Shown: one piece after another, positions 33,203-45,266 of the stretch | How the letters are laid out: every line of letters begins with the position of its first letter | Position numbering within the stretch: the stretch's first letter is position 1 | DNA from: Amanita rubescens | Taxonomy: Eukaryota; Basidiomycota; Agaricomycetes; Agaricales; Amanitaceae | Length of the DNA: 64,000 nucleotides | Assembly: GCA_015039365.1 (NCBI GenBank) | Contig: WION01000008.1 | Span: 62,001 to 126,000 of the forward strand | Direction: 5' to 3' | Program-made: the position numbers and the translations under genes | Notes under the pieces: model-generated | Seen by the model: only the letters and a program-made list of their open reading frames with translations | Told to the model about the DNA's origin: nothing | The model's database searches: none

Positions 33203-34682
33203 CAGTGGGTAAAAAAACTGCCCCAATGTTTGCACAATTTGGAAAGGTTTGCATGGTGTGAAACAATGACATAAGCAAGAAGTCTAAAATAATTATGTAA
33301 TATACCCTGACATGTTTGCTACCTGTCAATTCAAAAATCTTGTGATTTGGATCAAAACCTGTTCCTTAATAAATCATACAAAATAATCAATCATTGGGGC
33401 AGTTTTTTGACCCTCTATCATTTTACTGTCAAATACTTTGTATGACCCCCTGTACCTTCAAAACTGCCTGTGCCCCTCTAGGCATGTTTTCTATTACCTT
33501 GTGGCATGTCTGTGGTGGTATTTCAGTCCACTCCTTTGCCACCCTCTCCCATAATTCATGCATTCTGGTGGGTTGTGTGTCATATTGTTGGAGTTTGGTC
33601 TTGGGAGAGTTCAATGGGATTTATGTCAGGGGATTGGGCAGGCCACTTTGGGGGAGTCATGTTGCTTGTTTTGGTTCATTGTCCTGTTGGAAGTACCACT
33701 CATCCTCAGCCATCTCCAAAGTTTCAAAGCTCTCCTCCACTAACTCCTCCAAAATCTCACAATACTGCTCAGCATCCATCTTCCCTTGCACCTCTATGTC
33801 ATTCCAACCCATACATCCCCAAACCATTGGGTTATTCACCTCCATGCTTGACACTTGGTATGGTAGTCTAACCCAATATTGGTTCCCTTCATTTCCTTGA
33901 AACATACACCTTTCCATCTGACCCAATCCTATTGAATTTTGTTTTATTAGTCCATGACACCCTCTTCCAGTCTTCCATAGTCCAGCTTTTGTGGTACTGG
34001 GCAAAATTTGGATGTTGCTGATGATAAGACATAAGCATTGGGACTTTCTTCTTCATTGGTGACCAAAGACCCACTGCCTTCCACACATTCTTAACAGTAT
34101 GAGGAGTAATGGGGGTGTAGGTGATGGTATTTATGAAATAGGTGGCTTGTACAGCATTATCAAGTTTCCCAGAGCTGATTTGACAGATAATTGATGGTTA
34201 TCACAAGATGAAATCTTGGAAGGATGACCACCAGGATGATTTTCCCTACCCCCCTCCACTTCCTTACTGATTCTGACAATAGTACCCTTCCCCTGACCAG
34301 TTCCAGCTTGTATTTGGTGATGGGAATCCCTCTCATTGAGGAGAAGTGAATGAACCAAGTTCAACATGCCAAACTAACACAAACAAAGTCACACAACATT
34401 ATTTATTATTCACATGGCCCACCCTTGCCTTCCACTGGTGTGTAACATTGAAAATCAGAGAAATTAATCAAGGGTCAAAAAACTGCCCCAATGATTGATT
34501 ATTTTGTATGATTTATTAAGGAACAAGTTTTGATCCAAATCACATGATTATTGAATTGACAGGTAGAAAACATGTCAGGGTATATTATGTAATTATTTTA
34601 GACTTCTTGCTTATGTCATTGTTTCACACCATGCAAACCTTTCCAAATTGTGCAAATATTGGGGCAGTTTTTTTACCCACTG
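33203..34682 (-). mobile_element. Tc1/mariner element in the element H LTR
   Basis: 1480 bp flanked by TA (33201-33202 and 34683-34684), as expected for Tc1/mariner. Inverted repeats of about 210 bp start CAGTGGGTAAAAAAACTGCC. Each arm also ends with an inverted copy of its own tip (ATTGGGGCAGTTTTTTGACC near 33392-33415 and its mirror near 34470), giving four tip copies. The transposase is on the minus strand and broken. Confidence 0.93.
33429..34367 (-). pseudogene. Tc1-type DDE transposase, broken
   Basis: A helix-turn-helix-like N-terminal portion (34367-34131) is separated by stops from the catalytic part. The first catalytic Asp site reads WTNKTKFNRIGSDG (about 33945), with Asn where Asp is expected. 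The second Asp is in FQQDNEPKQ (about 33680). The third region, WPAQSPDINPIE, is present but in another frame (about 33640-33605). Frameshifts plus the Asp-to-Asn change show it is inactive. Confidence 0.88.
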
Positions 34683-35671
34683 TAAGATGGAGAGAGATCG
34701 AGCACAGTAACGGGCTACCCGTTACACTCTCCCCTACTAGATTGAACCCAAGAGCCCAATCTACACATTGAAAAGGAAATCTCTTCAGATAGAAGAAGAA
34801 CTGGACTCGAGGCTGAGTGAGTTTTTCATCTAAGGCAGCTGTGTAAATGTCTTCAAGATCGAAAACAAAATGCATGGGGTAGTCTAACACGATCCCCAAC
34901 CCCTCCCCCACTAGTCAAAGTCACTGGCTATACGTAGAGAGAAGCATATCTTGTGCAGAACTACATTTAATGCAGTACAGTAGAGAATTCATCATTTTCA
35001 CCAAAGTAAAATTTGAAATTCTCTAAGAATAAGCTGGGGGATAAACATATGAGTCTATCCACCATAAAAGCGAACATCTACGAAGGTGTTCGTGAAGTTC
35101 TACAGCCAGTAGAACATTAGACATGAGGCGTGCATCGAATTTCGACGTTCCTTCCTAGTATGGAAGGCCATCACATGGTGTGACTGGCTGAATTTAGAGT
35201 GTGTAAGTCTGGCGCACTCTAGTGAGATTGTTGATGGTCTTGTGTAATAGAGACCACTGATAAGCTACCGATTTAGGCAGCTTAAGCTCAGAGCTCTGGC
35301 GGGAAAGGTTCCACGTCCGCATAGATTGACATGGGAGACAGGCTTGACTTGAGTGGCCTGTTCAATTTATCGACAGAGGAGGAGCATGAGCGAGCAGGAA
35401 GGAAAGGTGAGGGTGATATCCTCTGGTCGAGGGTACATTTTCCTTCTGTATCATTTCCTGCGCATCTGTTAACCACGTCCTATGGATGCAGTCGTACTTG
35501 GATGACCCAATGCAAGACTCAATTGAAGATAAATGACTCGAAGAGCCATCTAGGGATGGAGAGTCTTTGGACTCTCAGCTAGATTGAAATCGGATCGAAG
35601 TAACGTGATGCGTGGCCAGTCCCTTCCCCTCTTTTAGGAAAGAAGGTAGAATTTGAGCTCAGGATCGGTAA

Positions 35672-37469
35672 GTCCTTCAGTTATGCGTCTTAGCGTTCAC
35701 TAACGGCGTATATAGACACGTAACATCAACTGGCCCAGCCAACGTTGCGTCTAATGAGGACTTCAACAAGTCCTAAAGGCTAATTCGTGGGCTGGACCGG
35801 AAGTCAGTTCAGCCTGGACTTGTATCGTCTAGCAGCCAAAGCCATAGGCCAAATGATTGTTCAGCTGATTCATTTAAATCATAAGAATGAAAATCATTTT
35901 CAATGGGAGGTGTCAAATTGTAAGCCCAATTCTTCCAGAACCCCAATGTGGCCTAGTAATCGAGCCATGTCATCCAGGTGCGTTCCTTTTGACTGGACCA
36001 GCCATCCATATGTCTAAGGAGGACTTGAAAGGGCCTGAAGTATTGTGAACTAGGCTAACAGTCGTTCGCAGGTTAGACTTAGCATTCATGCCAAGTCTAG
36101 AGAGTTCTCAGGTGAGCTCTCGAATTGGTTTGTGTTGGGGAGCCTGCTGAAGCTCTACCCATGCTAGGACCCCTGACGAATCGCCACGACTCGCCACGAG
36201 TCTTTTCCCCTCTAAAAGAGAGGAGTATGTGGTAACTTATAGATGGGGCTCAATCGAGCTTTGTCTAGCATTAATAATGATTAAGTGAGTCATATAGTGA
36301 CTCAAGTATAATTCTAGTTCATGATTTACATGTTAGTCGACCCGGAAGCTGACTATCTATGCTGTCCAAAGACAGCTTCAATCAAACGGGGACAAGGCGA
36401 CATCCGGCGTCCACAACCTGCAGTAAGAGGCAAGGACCGCGGAGACGAGGAACATATGGAGGACGACAAGGTGTCGTCGTGTTCCAGCCAAGGTATGTGA
36501 CGGAGCCCACCCCTTCATTCAGAGTATTGACGGCTTCGCATAGAAGCTGCCCATAAGCTGCCCAATTAGGCGGCTTAAGAACCCGCTGAATGAGCTCAAG
36601 ACTCAGACAGCGAAAGTTCGATGTCTGCAGCAAATCTGCATGTGGGTTATGCAGTACAGTGACTGCCTGAGCCAACGGTAAGTGCTTTAAGGCACTCGAT
36701 TTGAATTCCATACTAACGACACTGTGGTTATGTCATTTAGATGCAACTGCAACGTTTGGTGGTTCACGACGAGCCCACTGCCGACGCTCAACGTTCTGAA
36801 CATGGCAGGAATAAGCCTGAGGAGAAACGGGCTTGGGAATAGGTGGTCTACAAGCCACCCAACACTCCGGTGAGTGTCGTACAACTTCACCTGAGGCGAA
36901 CTTCATGTTAACGGCACCATACAGATACCGTCGAGAGCCTCCGTCGTCCGGGGGCCTCAAGTCTAGCTGGTCAAGCCTCATATTCAGGAATCAGCCTGCG
37001 ACAGGATGGCAGGCGAGAGAGCAAATGGCGTGAGGGCCATTGAGGGAATAGGTGAGTGCAGATGTGCACTTGTTTCTGTTTTACTGACAACCAATAGCTC
37101 TGGCTGTCGTTTGGTGGAGTCTAGAGGCTGTTCAACCTCTATCAAGACTTCTGCGGTCTCTAGATGTTCGAATGAACATCTAACAGTCTTTACAGACTCA
37201 TCGGGCTGTACGGAACAACATTCCCTAGACCCATCTTTATACGTGTCACACGTAGGTCTAGCAAGCATTGAAACAGGCTCCAAATACTCCGTAGGGGGCA
37301 AATTGGCTCTCGGAGTCTCAAGCTGTATTGGAACAACTTCGACAGCTCTATTGTGCTGATACGATGCGAGCTCGTATTGTGGATGAGAGAGCATAGAACT
37401 CTCTGTCGTGGACTCAGGTGAGCGCGTATTTGGGCTCACCATCCCTCCCCCACTAATGACATCGTGAAG
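35672..37469 (+). other. Plus-strand intron-like ladder, part 1 (five segments)
   Basis: Segments with GTRAG start, CTAAC/CTGAC-type branch and AG end: about 35672-35721 (CACTAACG), 36678-36740 (CTAAC at 36713), 36870-36924 (TTAAC), 37052-37097 (CTGAC at 37084), and 37418-37469 (CTAAT; weak 3' site). Lengths of 46-63 fit basidiomycete introns. Several 5' sites lie inside stems (36681-36696, 37055-37070, 37417-37440). No open plus-strand exon chain could be assembled, so splicing is a hypothesis. Confidence 0.5.
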
Positions 37470-37508
37470 ACGTTGTTCAAAGTCTCTGTCTTTGGGACAC
37501 TTCGGCAA
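36984..37508 (-). CDS. Element H minus-strand ORF, C-terminal half (continues from 45696)
   Basis: 174 codons that continue the frame at 46502-45696 once Gypsy-4 and one copy of the 21-bp repeat are removed, giving 443 codons in total. The composition is Ser/Thr/Pro/Glu-rich. It contains the module VKTVRCSFEHLET (about 37190-37150), which pairs with VKTDRCSPSEHLET in the other half, and H-S-P-type module ends. No known family or catalytic motif. A frame this long is unlikely by chance, so minus-strand coding is favoured. Confidence 0.55.
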   Translation of the reverse strand: MPKCPKDRDFEQRLHDVISGGGMVSPNTRSPESTTESSMLSHPQYELASYQHNRAVEVVPIQLETPRANLPPTEYLEPVSMLARPTCDTYKDGSRECCSVQPDESVKTVRCSFEHLETAEVLIEVEQPLDSTKRQPELLVVSKTETSAHLHSPIPSMALTPFALSPAILSQADS

Positions 37509-37529
37509 CATTTCACCAGGCACAAGACC
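37509..37529. repeat. 21-bp direct repeat at the left edge of Gypsy-4
   Basis: Identical to 45696-45716 and directly abutting the LTR. It encodes seven codons (GLVPGEM on the minus strand), so the host frame would be kept on precise loss. Much longer than the 5-bp duplication of Gypsy-1. Confidence 0.9.
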
Positions 37530-37957
37530 TGTTACGTTTGTTCGTTCACTGATAAGTCAAGCCTATCAGGTACCGTAGGTTCCTCAAGGGAGTTCCGGCA
37601 CTTAAGAACGTTCAAGAATAAGAGTGTTATCGATAAGTCCTCAAGGGAACTTAGACGATAACGAGACAGATTTTGACTGTTAAAACTAGACTGAGGTCTA
37701 GTCGTATATTTGCGTGATTTATATAGTACAAAGTACATACGCAAATATGGTAAGTATATACACATGTGATAATGAAAACGGTTGCATGTGATAATGAAAC
37801 GGTTAACATGTGAAAACGACATACATGTGATAAAAGTGATTGGCATATGATAAACGATGAATGTTCCGGAAGGAACGCATATGCAAATAATGAAATAGGA
37901 GGAATGACATAGATGATAAGATAAGAAAAAGATAGGCCATGACGTACGTTTGTAACA
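37530..37957 (-). repeat. Gypsy-4 3' LTR
   Basis: Reverse complement of the Gypsy-1 LTR with a 13-bp block (around 37905) that Gypsy-1 lacks. The polypurine tract lies just right of it (about 37961-37970 on the minus strand). Confidence 0.96.
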
Positions 37958-38014
37958 TAGCCCTTCTCCTACATACGAAGTCCAATATTCGCCGAATATT
38001 GAATTTACTTGTGA

Positions 38015-39891
38015 CTACGTGTCACGATTGTGTTCAGCATCGCTGTCGTAGGTGTAAGAGTCTTCATTTCCTTGCCAGGGATGACGACGGCGGCGGCGGT
38101 TGTCAGTAAGTCGTTCTTGAAGAGTCGGTCGCTCTTCTCGTGTATTCGAGGCGGTCATAGTGGTGACATGTCGTGTCGACTGTCCTCGTGTGGATTGGCC
38201 TCGACGGTTTCCAAGGTTTCGTCGTGATGGTGGAGGTCCAGTAGTAGTAGTAGTGAAGCGGTTGCCTGGAGGACGAGTATTTGTCCCTCGTCGTCTTCTT
38301 TCGATAAGCGGGGAAGGTTCGCCTTGTTCATGTTGGGCGGAATCGATAGTAGTAGCAGGCGAAGCGGTGGAAATTCGTCTTTCAGGGATTTGTTCAAACG
38401 GCGTGGGTAGTGATGATTGTGTTATAGCGTCTGGATAAGTGGGAGGCGGGGTTTCCTCATGTACCGGTCCTCGGCGTATTTCTCGTCGTTGATGGTGTTC
38501 GGTAGTGTGATGCGGGGCTCCGCACATGTAACAACCTTGAGTTCCTGGGATGTCTTCTCCCTCGAAGGCTAGGTTATTCGGTTCGAACGATACCAATCGT
38601 TCGGCTGAGGGATCAGGTCCGTGCAGGTGAAAGATGGTGCGACGTGTCGGGTTTTCAAGGATAGGGACATCGCGTCCTTCAATTGTATGTCCTGTTTGGA
38701 GTGCGATGACGGCGGCGTCTTGGTATTCGTTACTGGCATTGGGTCTATTAGGGTTATGATTGTGCCTCCACACGAGATTGTTAATCGTCGTTTGTAGTTG
38801 TCGTAATATAGTTATGTCCCAACCATCAGGGGTCATCATCGGGTTGAGTCGGTTACTAAGGGTTCGAATTCGTTCGAATGTGGCATTGACGGGAGTGCGG
38901 GGAAATACAGGGCGTCCGTGCATCCAGGCCATGCCAGTATCTAAAGTGGGTTGTCGTGTCGGTTGGATGAAATGGTGACGATGTCCGGCGGTGGTAAGAC
39001 GGGTTGCTTCTTCGAGGTATACGTCTCCTCGTAGGTCGCAAAACCAATGAATATTATTCCAGATCATCAAAGTGATCCAGCGGTTACGTTGTGGTTCTCG
39101 GAACCGACGGGTGAGATTAATGATGACGTTAACGAGGGCCATCAGATCAGGGCGAACATATCTATTTAAGATGAATAGATAGTTGTTGGCAAAGGTCCAG
39201 GACGTGAAGAGCGTCCAGATTCGGTAAAAGGCTCGTCGAATTATTGGATCGATGAAGGAGGGAATGGCGTAATGTGTCAAGATGACGTTTATAGCGGGAA
39301 TGTCGGGTGCGGGCACGTTAAAGTTGTCGTCATTGACAGAGGCGTGCTGGAAATAGAACCTAGGAATAGGTCCTTCGGCAGGGAGTCTAGGTACTGGGCT
39401 CATGGATCGAGCGTGGGTTTCCCTCATTAAATCCAACGGGGTGTAAAGGGGCCTTGGCGATGGAGTGTCTTCTGGGAAGACAATAGGGATCGAGATGGGA
39501 TTGACGAGTCTTTCATTGATCTCGTCATCGATAGCAGCATTAACGGTGATGGTATCGATTTCGGCGGCAACAGCATTAGCGGCGGCAGAGATGGCGGCAG
39601 TAGTTGCAGCATTGGTGGCGGCGATGGTTCTTGCCCTTTCAAGGTAATCGTCGACGAGTTCTTCATCAATGGGAGGAACTCCCAGGGTAAAAGCGGTGGC
39701 ATTGAATATGAGTAGTCCTTCTCGCATGATCCGGATATCCTCAGGGGTGGTGTCAGGACGTGGTCCGCGTGCGTAGGTGATGACCATTTGGTCTCAGCAG
39801 TGGCGGATGGGTTGTTAATGGGGGAGGACATGGTTTCAAGAACGGCGTTTTCGTGATTTACGAGTAGTGGGGACAATTGCTGTAATTCCAT
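38015..39891 (-). pseudogene. Gypsy-4 third ORF, internal deletion
   Basis: A 590-codon frame (39787-38015) plus the separate start region (39891). Relative to Gypsy-1 about 165 bp are missing near 39795, changing the frame between the parts. The C-X2-C-X4-H-X4-H motif is kept near 38533-38492 (CYMCGAPHHTTEHH) and the basic tail is intact. The codon equivalent to the Gypsy-1 stop at 7992 is CGA (Arg), showing that the intact ancestral ORF ran through. Confidence 0.85.
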
Positions 39892-42800
39892 GTTGTTCCT
39901 TATATTCGTTTAAGGTCTCCTCGGAGTGTTCTAAGTTTTCCTCGGTTTCCCATGAATTGTCAGATGTCGGATAACCTTTCCATTTGACTAAAAATTGCCA
40001 TTGGTTTCCTTTTCTTCGGTGCGAGACAATCGTTTCGATTTCGTATTCTTCTTTGTTATCTATAAGGTCTGGGGTTGGTCTGGTAAAGTTTGGACCATGT
40101 GTTTCGTTTTCATGATAAGGGGTAAGGAGTGAAACATGAAAAACGGGGTGAATCTTCCATCTTGGGGGAAGTTCAAGTTTAGCGGTGACAGGTCCTAAGA
40201 TCTTTTCGATCTTGAACGGTCCTTCTCGTCTAGGCGAGAATTTTCTTATTTGTCCAGTTTTCAGGTTTCGTGAGTCTAGCCATACCAAGTCTCCTTCTTT
40301 GAATGCGGGAGATTTCCCTTTGACACGTTGAGTCATTAGCTGTCTAGCTAATTCGTGTGCGGCGAGAGCTTCGTCTCGTATTTGTGTTAAGACCTTGAAG
40401 CGGTCTTCAGCGGCGGGTACGTTGATTCGCGGGAATGCTGTGGGGATAGCCACAGGCTCTATTCCAAACATGATTTCAAACGGCGTCATCTTGGTAGATT
40501 GATGTATCCGTTGATTGTGCGCGAATTCTGCTAATGGCAGGTGATCTTTCCACTGTTTTGGATGATCAACGCAGTATAACCGGAGGTAGGTTTCTAGCTC
40601 CTGATTGAGTCGTTCCGATTCTCCGTCAGTTTGCGGGTGAAAGGCGGTCGACTTTCTATGGTTAATTCCGAAGATCTTGCAGATTTCTTCGAAAACTTTA
40701 GAGGTAAATTGTGGTCCTCTATCAGAAATGAGGGTTGTCGGTAACCCGTATCGTTTATAAACATCGTTAATATAAGAGTTGGCGGTATCCATAGCGGTAA
40801 AAGATTTTTTGCATGGTATGAATATTACGCCCTTTGTTAAGCCTTGATCGACCACGGTCAAAACAGAATCAAAACCGTCGATAATTGGCAGATCTGTGAT
40901 GAAGTCCATTGAAACTTGTTCGAATGGGCGTGTGGCGTGGGATTTAATAGGCATCAAACCCGGTGTGATCGGATGTGTATTAACCTTCATTTGTTGACAT
41001 AAGGCACAGCCTTCGACCCATTTAGATACGGTCGTTGTCATTCCAGGCCAATAATAGTCACGGTGGATAAGCTCTAGTGTCTTCAATCGTCCAGGGTGAC
41101 CCATAACTACGGGGTCGTGATGTGATTTGATTATTTCGTTTCGTAATTCTTCGTTTTGAGGAACATAAACGCGTCCTTGATAACGAATGATGTTGTTGTC
41201 GTTCTTCCAGTCATTAAACTTTGATCGGAGGGGTAGTTTTCCGTGTTTGAGACCGTCAATTACAACTTTAGCAAATTTATCTTGTGGCAATAATTCGGTT
41301 ATTTTGTCTGCCCAAGATACATTGATCGCAGCGATAACCATGTCATCAGAGATCATGGTTTGTGGGATTTCTTTTGCTTTTGCCTCTTCTTCGTTAATAT
41401 GGTCAGGGCGTCTCGATAAGGCGTCTGCCTGAATAAGTTTTGATCCAGGGACATGTTCTAACTTGATATCAAACTCCGTGATTTCTTGCCACCAGCGTGA
41501 TTGTCTGGCGGTCATCTTCTGTGGATGTTTATAATATGATAAATTCTTATGATCACAGTGGATCATTATCGTATGTGGGCTTCCTTTAAGAAGGTGTCTC
41601 CAGGTTTCAAACGCTTTCTTTATTGCTAATAACTCGCGATCGTATACTTGATATCTTTGTTCGGTATTGCTTAACCGATGACTGATAAATCCGCATGGGT
41701 GCAGTTCTCCATCAGATCCCCGTTGTTTCAGGACGGCTCCTACCGCCCAGTTTGACGCATCGGTCTCTAATAAAAACGGTTTCCTCGGATCTGGCATAAC
41801 TAGAACCGGTTCTTCTAGGAATTTCTCCTTTAACGTGTCAAATGCTTTCTGACATTCTGCATCCCATCGGAAGGGAACTGTTTTCTTCGTAAGTTCCGTG
41901 AGCGGAGCTACTATTTCGGCGTAATTTCCTATAAATTTCCTGTAAAAGTTTGCGAACCCTAGAAATGACCGTATTTGTTTAACAGTTTTTGGTTCGGGCC
42001 ATTTGCTGATTCCAGCAAGTTTTACGGGGTCCATCATGATCTTTCCTTCTTTGACGATCATCCCAAGGAATTCGACTTCCTTGGCGACGAATTTACATTT
42101 TTCCAGTTTCAGGAACAGATCGTTTTCTTTCAGCCGTTGCAAGACTTGCTTAGTGCGCTCCCTCGTTTCTTCCTCGTTCACTCCATATATCAACATAGTC
42201 GTCAATATAGACGACTAGCCATCCTTCGGCTATCATGTCACGGAAGTATTCGTTCATCATCGTTTGAAATGTTGACGGTGAATTGCATAATCCAAAGAGC
42301 ATTACAGTAGGTTCGAAGAGACCACGGTTCGTCGTGAACGCGGCTTTCCATTCGTCGCCTTTCTTTATTCGCACATTATTGTAACCCCATCGGAGGTCTA
42401 ACTTGGAGAAGTATTTTGCTTTTCTTAGTTTTAATAATAAGTCGGATACTAAAGGAAGGGGATAGGCATTTCGTTTCGTCCAGCTATTGATGTATCGGTA
42501 ATCTTGGCAAGGTCTCAATTCTCCTTTTTCTTTCTTTGCAACGTAAAAGAAAGGAGACGCTTGCGGAGATTGTGATGGTCGAATGTAGCCTTTTTTGAGC
42601 TGTTCGTCGACCCATTTATTCATTAGCTGTTCCTCGTGGATTGATAACGGGTAGTTCTTCGCCACTTTAGGTTTAAACCCTTCTTTTAGATCTATCGCAT
42701 GATCCCATTGTCGTGAAATGGGAAATCGTTCTGATGTCTGTTTATCAAAAACTTTTCTCCATTTGTCATATTCAGGGGGTAATTCTACTTTCGTAGATTT

Positions 42801-43423
42801 ATCTTCGTGTTCATGTGCGAGCGTTTGAGACGCTGATGTTTTCGCTTGGATCCAAAGGTGATCAGTCTCGAGATCTTCGTCCTCATCTGCGTTCAATTCT
42901 TCTTCTTTTTGGATATACCGAAGGTACATTTCGGTTTCTTCGTCGTAATCAAACGTAGTTTCTTCTTCCGGATCGATCTTCCTTTCGTCGGGGAATCTAA
43001 CTGTTCCTTCAGACCAATCTATTCTGGGGTTGATTTCTCGGAGCCAAGGTAATCCTAGTATCAGTCGTTGATCGCCTAGTCGTGTGACATAAAACCAGTC
43101 TTTAAACCGGTTGTTTTCGATGTTATAGCTTATCTGGATTTTATACCGTATATCTCCAGACTTGTTATTTGTTCCGTCCACATTTCGCACTGGGATGGGT
43201 TTCTTTAAGCGAGTGATTTCGTTCCAATTGACGAGTGAGCTATCGACGAATTTTCCTTGTGCGCCTGAGTCGATAAGGGCTTTGGTTTCAGCGGTTTTTA
43301 GATTCGAACATTTGGTAATGGGAATGGTGATTTTATTTCTGGATATAGAAGATACTGTTACACCATTTATACATAGTTGTTCGTCTTCAGAGACGACGGA
43401 CGCTGATTCATCGTCGTCTCGTT
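39836..43423 (-). pseudogene. Gypsy-4 pol, frameshifted at the RT active site
   Basis: Protease and N-terminal RT frame (about 43423-42150) ends shortly after VVYIDD because of a one-base insertion near 42195 relative to Gypsy-1 4846. The rest of RT, RNase H, integrase (SMDFITD, ISDRGPQF, DGESERLNQ) and the chromodomain are open at 42205-39836. The DDE and HHCC residues are intact. The copy cannot make full Pol without a compensating shift. Confidence 0.92.
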
Positions 43424-45215
43424 TTAAAAACCCTTTTTGTTCAATTTTCGGCGGGCGCTACGTGGTAATGTTTTCGCCATTTCTCGTATGACGGCGATTC
43501 TCTGGTCTTCGTCGTTTTCACTGTTGGATTCTTCACTTGACGAGCCACTGTCGTCTTCATCGCCATCCGCATCCAGCGCTCTGATTCTTTTTCCTTTTCC
43601 TTTCCCTTTGTTGCGGTTATTATTTCGGCTGCGTGGTTTTCCTCGAAATTGTCCTCTAGGGGCTGCCCTTCCTCGTGAATTCCCAAGGTTTTGTCGTTTC
43701 TTTTTGGGATTAGGGCAGTCCGAGATTAAATGTCCTGTTTTTCCGCATCCATAGCATACAGCGGTTTTTACCCATTCCATGGAGGTTTCAGCAATCTGCA
43801 TTTGTCGTGCTTGTCGGTTTAATTCTAAGTACAGCCTCGTCGACTTCCATTTTGTCATCAAACTCTTTTACTTGGCCAAAAGTGGAGAATAAGGTGTTTC
43901 GCCACTTCTATGTCAAGGATACGAGTTCGTAATGATTTATAGGTTGTCGGGGCACCTCCTAGTCGTAGTTTTTCTCGTAAGGTGTTTGGTAATCCTAAAA
44001 CTAGGAGATGACATTTCGTTGTATCGTCAGTGATTTTGGCTAAATTGATGTCTCGATCGACGCGCGCAATATATTGATTAATTGATTGCTTTGGGAGTTT
44101 TCTCCATGTGAGTAATCTGTGCATGGCTAGTCCTGCTTCGTCTACTTGTCCCCAATCTTCTTTCAGTTCTTTAATAAAAGCGTCATAGTTGGCGTATTTT
44201 GTCGTTTCGGCGTCATATTCAGTTATTTTGTTGTCGCGCCATTGTTGAGCGTTGCCATCAATATGATACATAATGAACTGTATCTTATCTTGAGCATCCG
44301 TCATTTTATTCATTTTCATGAATAATTCGGCTTTCGCTATGAACGGATTGAGATATTTTCGATCTCCTTCGAACGGTTTAGGAGGTTTGATCTTCGGTAG
44401 ATCTGACCTTGATTCGGTCCGGGGTCCTGATCCACTCATATCTCGTTCTTTTCCTTTTCTAGAAGGAAATGGGTTGGTTGGTGGGGCAAACAAGTATGGA
44501 AATACGACAGGGGGTGATGGTGCGGGTCGTGTAGCTTCGAGTTTAGATTCGGTTGCAAGGGATAAGGAAGCGATGAGTTGAGCTGAGGTTTCGTCTTCAA
44601 CTCGTTGTTCTACTGTGGGTATAACAACGTCTTCGGTTCCAGGTGCGTATTCAAGTTTATCTTGGGATTCTTCTTCTTTCCTCTTGTTCAGAGAAGGAAT
44701 CTTTATTGTCTTCTTTATCGGACTCTCCTGACGGTTCAGCGCTTTCTCTGTAATGAACGTGTGGTGATACAACGGGAGTTTCTTGGCTAGTGATTAAGGT
44801 TTCTGGTTCGTTCGCTTTCTTCCAACGTTGTAGCGCAGTTCGTGTTAACTCCTCTTTTCCTCCTATGAAGGGTTCTCCTTCAAAGTATTCGTCTCTAATA
44901 AAGTACGGTTCTTCTCCTGTTTCCGATTCAGTGGCGTACCAACGTTTACTTCCTTCGTGAAAGGCAAGTTTGCGTTCGTTTAGATATAATCCTCCTTCGA
45001 ACGGGAAGGATTGATTTGGTGGTCTTCCAAGTTTTTGTTTTACCCAAAACTGGTGACCTGGTACGGGTTTTCCTGAAGCGGTATAACACCAGCCGTTTTC
45101 TCGTTTATCCCAATGAATGGAATGTTCGTCGAGATAATAGAGATGGTCAAGGGGGTTTCGTTTGGCGTTATTCGGAGGGGTACTTTTAGATTGTCGTGGA
45201 GCAATGGTGAATGAT
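43424..45215 (-). pseudogene. Gypsy-4 gag, frameshifted
   Basis: Same domain order as Gypsy-1 gag. The N-terminal domain without AUG (about 45170-44790), the Gag core (44590-43930) and the CCHC knuckle (about 43755-43715) are in different frames owing to an extra base in a GA-rich run near 44690 and extra bases near 43895 and 43835. The -1 heptamer GGGTTTT is kept at 43433-43427, followed by TAA. Confidence 0.88.
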
Positions 45216-45253
45216 GGGAGGTGAGAGCGTTAAAGCTATCGTGCTCGGAGAGG

Positions 45254-45265
45254 AGTCTAGTTTTA
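45254..45265 (-). other. Gypsy-4 self-priming site
   Basis: Minus-strand TAAAACTAGACT one base after the 5' LTR. Its complement lies in the LTR at 45418-45429, downstream of the TATA box. Same arrangement as Gypsy-1. Confidence 0.85.
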
Positions 45266-45266
45266 T

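Larger units (their letters stand above)
33034..34726 (-). repeat. Element H LTR (left), split by Tc1
   Basis: LTR sequence at 33034-33202 and 34683-34726, matching 48684-48898. The end holds a perfect 8-bp hairpin, GTAACGGG (34707-34714) with CCCGTTAC (34718-34725), loop CTA. Tc1 lies between. Confidence 0.92.
34727..37508. repeat. Element H body, part 1: hairpin-dense region
   Basis: Perfect hairpins seen (left arm / right arm): 35097-35103/35109-35115; 35559-35565/35570-35576; 35757-35763/35768-35774; 36286-36292/36298-36304; 36361-36366/36371-36376; 37055-37060/37065-37070; 37417-37423/37434-37440; 37161-37169/37174-37182 (9 bp, loop 4). Near-perfect: 35071-35078/35085-35092 and 36075-36098. 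Plus-strand coding is poor; minus-strand frames are better toward 37508. The first 500 bp after the LTR (34727-35230) have no gene-like frame. Confidence 0.7.

Noticed and set aside
33034..34726. Element H as a plus-strand retroelement with spliced genomic RNA
   Set aside because: Introns would be lost on each cycle, and the better purine tract is on the minus strand; GTGTAAAAAAG before the right LTR is a weaker alternative and is not excluded.
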